This document shows, piece after piece, positions 4,679 through 6,333 of a stretch of DNA of 6,333 bases. Source of the stretch: Lawsonibacter faecis (GTDB lineage Bacteria; Bacillota; Clostridia; Oscillospirales; Oscillospiraceae); the NCBI RefSeq assembly GCF_014287675.1, contig NZ_JACOPQ010000026.1, positions 1-6,333 on the forward strand, read 5' to 3'. The first letter of the stretch is position 1. Each line of letters opens with the position of its first letter. The translations under genes and the position numbers were made by a program. The notes beneath the pieces are model-generated. The model made no database searches and was not told where the DNA came from. It saw only the letters and a program-made list of their open reading frames with translations.

Positions 4679-4705
4679 AAAAGAGTGATAAATTAGAATT
4701 TTCTA

Positions 4706-4734
4706 TTGTTTTTTGAGGTGTTATTTATTATAAT
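4706..4734 (+). promoter_or_regulatory. Promoter of the cargo operon (TTGTTT-17-TATAAT)
   Basis: A perfect TATAAT at 4729-4734 lies 17 bases after TTGTTT (4706-4711). Transcription would start near 4741, just before the first leader element. The surroundings are very AT-rich, so chance matches are easier here. Its position upstream of the leader supports it. Confidence 0.6.
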
Positions 4735-4758
4735 AGATAATGTTAATATAGAATAAAA

Positions 4759-4838
4759 ACTGCCAACGGGTAGTGAATGCGTAAAGCATTTGTTTGTACA
4801 TCGTTAGGTCTTTGAAGATGTGCATTCAAATGCTTTTT
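4759..4838 (+). promoter_or_regulatory. Leader element, copy 1: attenuator or riboswitch-like region upstream of the Nim-like gene
   Basis: Four helices can be drawn: ACTGCC-AACG-GGTAGT (4759-4774), AATGC-GTAAA-GCATT (4776-4790), ACATC/GATGT (4798-4802 with 4817-4821), and GCATTTG/CAAATGC (4786-4792 with 4827-4833) followed by TTTTT. The second and fourth share bases 4786-4790 and exclude each other, as in an antiterminator/terminator switch. Bases 4795-4821 are identical to 5406-5432 in copy 2. In the terminator stem a T-A pair in copy 1 is C-G in copy 2, a compensatory change supporting the stem. It also encodes a 12-codon peptide. Class unknown to me. Confidence 0.65.
4777..4815 (+). CDS. 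Candidate 12-residue leader peptide MRKAFVCTSLGL
   Basis: A short frame with ATG at 4777 and TGA at 4813 lies wholly inside the leader. Copy 2 encodes the same peptide except V6 to D. A ribosome pausing on it would cover the 5' arm of the terminator stem and let transcription continue, as in drug-responsive attenuators of resistance genes. The ribosome binding site is weak (GGGTAG, partly inside a hairpin), so translation is uncertain. Conservation may instead reflect RNA structure. Confidence 0.4.
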   Translation: MRKAFVCTSLGL

Positions 4839-4866
4839 CTTTTATAACATTAAAAGGAGAAGAACC

Positions 4867-5367
4867 ATGTTTAGAGAAATGAGAAGATTTAAGCAGTTAT
4901 TGCCACAAGAAACCGCTATAGAAATTTTGAACAGAAATACAAGCGGAACTTTAGCGTTAATCGGAGATAATGATTATCCATACGCCGTTCCTATAAGCTA
5001 TGTTTATATAGATGGAAAACTGTATTTCCATTCTGCTAAAAGCGGACACAAAATTGATGCAATTATTAAACATGAAAAAGCATCTTTTTGCGTAATTGAT
5101 CAAGATCATATTGTGCCGGAGAAATATACTACATATTTCAGAAGCGTCATTGCGTTCGGTAAAGTACATCTTGTAGAAGATATGAATGAAATGCGTCGTA
5201 TTGCAACCTTGCTTTTTATGAAATATTCAGCAGATTACAAAGATGGAATTCCTAAAGAAATTGATTCTTCTATCAGAAACATGGCAATCATTGAAATGAC
5301 AATTGAACACCTGACTGGTAAAGAAGCAATTGAACTGGTTAAAATGAAAAAAGTTGATAAAGAATAA
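4867..5367 (+). CDS. NimA-like / pyridoxamine-5'-phosphate oxidase-family flavin-binding protein
   Basis: 166 residues, a full-length split-barrel protein of the PPOX superfamily, cytoplasmic and expected to bind FMN as a dimer. Visible features: MFREMRRFKQLLP start typical of Nim-like members, NTSGTLALIGDNDYPYAVPISYVY (24-47) forming the first strands, and the FHSAKSGHK segment (54-62) where H55 and the SGHK turn resemble the Nim cofactor/substrate site. Family members include 5-nitroimidazole reductases conferring metronidazole tolerance and many proteins of unknown substrate, so resistance is possible but not established. Start: ATG behind AAAGGAGA (4853-4860). It follows leader copy 1 and is followed 2 bases later by leader copy 2. 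It is markedly AT-rich compared with the mob genes. Confidence 0.82.
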   Translation: MFREMRRFKQLLPQETAIEILNRNTSGTLALIGDNDYPYAVPISYVYIDGKLYFHSAKSGHKIDAIIKHEKASFCVIDQDHIVPEKYTTYFRSVIAFGKVHLVEDMNEMRRIATLLFMKYSADYKDGIPKEIDSSIRNMAIIEMTIEHLTGKEAIELVKMKKVDKE

Positions 5368-5369
5368 GC

Positions 5370-5454
5370 ACTGCCACCGGGTAGTAGATGCGTAAAGCAT
5401 TCGACTGTACATCGTTAGGTCTTTGAAGATGTATATTCGGATGCTTATTTTTTT
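5370..5454 (+). promoter_or_regulatory. Leader element, copy 2: intra-operon attenuator before the PnuC-like gene
   Basis: It starts 2 bases after the stop of the preceding gene. Helices match copy 1: ACTGCC-ACCG-GGTAGT (5370-5385), ATGC-GTAAA-GCAT (5388-5400), TACATC/GATGTA (5408-5413 with 5428-5433), and GCATTCG/CGGATGC (5397-5403 with 5438-5444, one G-U), followed by a T-rich run to 5454. I see no promoter directly upstream, so it would act on read-through transcripts from the promoter at 4706. That gives the second gene its own level of control. Confidence 0.65.
5388..5426 (+). CDS. Candidate 12-residue leader peptide MRKAFDCTSLGL
   Basis: This is the counterpart of the frame at 4777-4815, again ATG to TGA with 12 codons. 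The phenylalanine codon changes TTT to TTC (silent), coupled to the compensatory change in the terminator stem. The next codon changes V to D. The last six residues CTSLGL are identical at the DNA level. Translation is unproven; the ribosome binding site is weak. Confidence 0.38.
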   Translation: MRKAFDCTSLGL

Positions 5455-5464
5455 GGAGGTTATT

Positions 5465-6172
5465 ATGAAAGAGTTTAAGGACTATTTTTCAAAAAGTGAA
5501 ATTGTTTTGTGGAGTTCTTCTGTAATGGTTATTATAATTTCATTCTGTGTTTTTGACAGAATAAATTATATGACTTTGTGTGCATCGCTAATAGGAGTAA
5601 CATCTTTGATATTTAACGCAAAGGGAAATCCGTTTGGACAATTACTTATGGTTGTATTCAGTTTGCTGTATGGGATTATTTCATATACCTTTTCGTATTA
5701 TGGGGAGATGATTACATATCTTGGAATGACAATGCCGATGGCAATTTTTGCCTTAATATCATGGCTGAAGAATCCGTATAACGGAAACAAAGCGGAGGTT
5801 AAAGTTAATAGCATTGGAAAAAGAGAAAATGTCTGTATGTGGATTGTGACATTTGTTGTTACATTTCTATTCTATTTGATTTTGAAGTGTTTTAATACAG
5901 CTAACATCATCCCGAGCACTATATCGGTAACAACAAGTTTTCTTGCAGTATACCTTACCTTTAGGAGAAGTCCGTATTTTGCATTGGCATACGCTGCCAA
6001 TGATATTGTTTTGATTATATTATGGATATTGGCAAGTCTGTATGATATTAGATATGTTTCGGTGGTAGTATGTTTTATTGCGTTCTTTGCTAATGATATA
6101 TACGGATTTGTAAGTTGGAGAAAAATGAAAACCAGACAGCAAGAAATAACTAATGTTGTGAGCATAATGTAA
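5465..6172 (+). CDS. pnuC: PnuC-family transporter (nicotinamide riboside or related vitamin uptake)
   Basis: 235 residues from the ATG at 5465, chosen because GGAGG (5455-5459) sits 5 bases upstream. An extended frame from a TTG at 5423 would run through leader copy 2. Multiple hydrophobic segments (roughly 14-30, 37-52, 57-76, 81-101, 124-142, 150-166, 172-192, 197-216) indicate an integral membrane protein of 7-8 helices. Family-like segments are FNAKGNPFGQLL (50-61), the YGE...SW region (79-100), and the pair AAND (177-180) and FAND (208-211) with a closing SWRK (217-220). PnuC proteins are energy-independent facilitators, usually of nicotinamide riboside, with relatives for thiamine and riboflavin. 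The substrate cannot be told here. Co-transcription with an FMN-binding protein makes a flavin- or NAD-related vitamin plausible. The gene is very AT-rich and has no clear terminator after it. Confidence 0.8.
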   Translation: MKEFKDYFSKSEIVLWSSSVMVIIISFCVFDRINYMTLCASLIGVTSLIFNAKGNPFGQLLMVVFSLLYGIISYTFSYYGEMITYLGMTMPMAIFALISWLKNPYNGNKAEVKVNSIGKRENVCMWIVTFVVTFLFYLILKCFNTANIIPSTISVTTSFLAVYLTFRRSPYFALAYAANDIVLIILWILASLYDIRYVSVVVCFIAFFANDIYGFVSWRKMKTRQQEITNVVSIM

Positions 6173-6214
6173 ATTCCAGTTTGTCGGTACGAAGAAAAAG
6201 GTAAAATACTGTAG

Positions 6215-6254
6215 TGATAAGATTAGCGGTCAAGGCGAGAGGGAGTGAGGTGTA
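6215..6254. repeat. 40-base direct repeat, right copy
   Basis: Identical to 80-119. It is the first repeat sequence reached after the PnuC gene; the 42 bases before it (6173-6214) hold nothing I can support. At this copy the ribosome binding site is followed by the promoter of the 99-base unit and not by a start codon. Confidence 0.9.
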
Positions 6255-6333
6255 GGTATTGACACCAAAAAGGCACTCCCTTATACTTGAGAGAAAAAGG
6301 TGCAAAAACCTATTGATAAGATTAGCGGTCAAG
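6235..6333. repeat. 99-base terminal direct repeat, right copy
   Basis: Identical to 1-99, so it either duplicates the same bases of a circle or is a second tandem unit. Joined to base 1, bases 6314-6333 plus 1-20 recreate the 40-base repeat exactly, so the junction is seamless. Confidence 0.95.
6259..6287 (+). promoter_or_regulatory. Second copy of the rep promoter (TTGACA-17-TATACT)
   Basis: The same -35 (6259-6264) and -10 (6282-6287) as at 25-53, because it lies in the terminal repeat. If the 99-base unit is truly tandem, rep has two promoters in series; if the ends overlap, this is the same promoter. Confidence 0.7.

Noticed and set aside
4759..4838. Known FMN, TPP, T-box, ZTP or fluoride riboswitch
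   Set aside because: None of the conserved core patterns I know for these classes could be laid on the element. This is a judgement by eye, not a covariance search.
4761..5426. Integron attC sites (GTTAGGT next to each repeat matches GTTRRRY)
   Set aside because: The partner core site RYYYAAC is missing, the repeats precede the genes and are absent after the second, and no integrase is present.
5423..5464. An upstream TTG start extending the PnuC gene by 14 residues
   Set aside because: It lies inside leader copy 2 with no ribosome binding site. The ATG at 5465 has GGAGG 5 bases upstream.
1..6333. CRISPR array, tRNA, rRNA or insertion sequence
   Set aside because: No regularly spaced short repeats, no cloverleaf or rRNA sequence, and no transposase frame with terminal inverted repeats were seen.

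Overview
The window looks like a complete small mobilizable plasmid of a gut-type Firmicute (Clostridia, probably Lachnospiraceae or a close relative), opened at a repeat. The first 99 bases and the last 99 bases are identical, so the molecule is probably a circle of about 6.23 kb, or about 6.33 kb if the 99-base unit is really present in tandem. The taxonomic guess rests on AGGAG-type ribosome binding sites, sigma-A type promoters, the relaxase and primase-like Rep families, and the Fst-like toxin. No chromosomal marker is present.

Layout, left to right on the + strand. (1) 1-126: repeat region with a near-consensus promoter (TTGACA, 17 bp, TATACT) and the rep ribosome binding site. (2) 127-1533: a 468-residue replication protein with an archaeo-eukaryotic-primase-like core. 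(3) 1534-1854: a compact locus with the anatomy of a par/Fst type I toxin-antitoxin system. A 28-residue membrane toxin is read leftward and a roughly 70-nt antisense RNA rightward. They converge on a shared bidirectional terminator, and direct repeats make the RNA complementary to the toxin start region. (4) 1893-2116: stacked hairpins and a possible promoter-RNA-terminator unit of unknown role. (5) 2178-2403: a strongly palindromic region with the mobilization promoter and a probable oriT. (6) 2404-4678: an operon of four overlapping genes: a putative ribbon-helix-helix accessory protein, MobC, a MOBP-type relaxase, and a coiled-coil membrane protein (MobB/MbeB-like) that overlaps the relaxase by 317 nt. 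(7) 4706-6172: an AT-rich cargo module with a NimA-like flavin-binding protein and a PnuC-family transporter, each preceded by a copy of the same leader. The leader contains a 12-codon peptide and a terminator-like stem.

How it works together: Rep and the repeat region replicate the plasmid, the toxin-antitoxin locus would kill plasmid-free segregants, and MobC, relaxase and the membrane protein would move it using the conjugation machinery of another element. The cargo looks separately acquired and is probably one transcription unit with an attenuator before each gene. The two most interesting items are the complete type I toxin-antitoxin locus, whose toxin gene is tiny and easily missed, and the duplicated leader, which I cannot assign to a known riboswitch or attenuator class.
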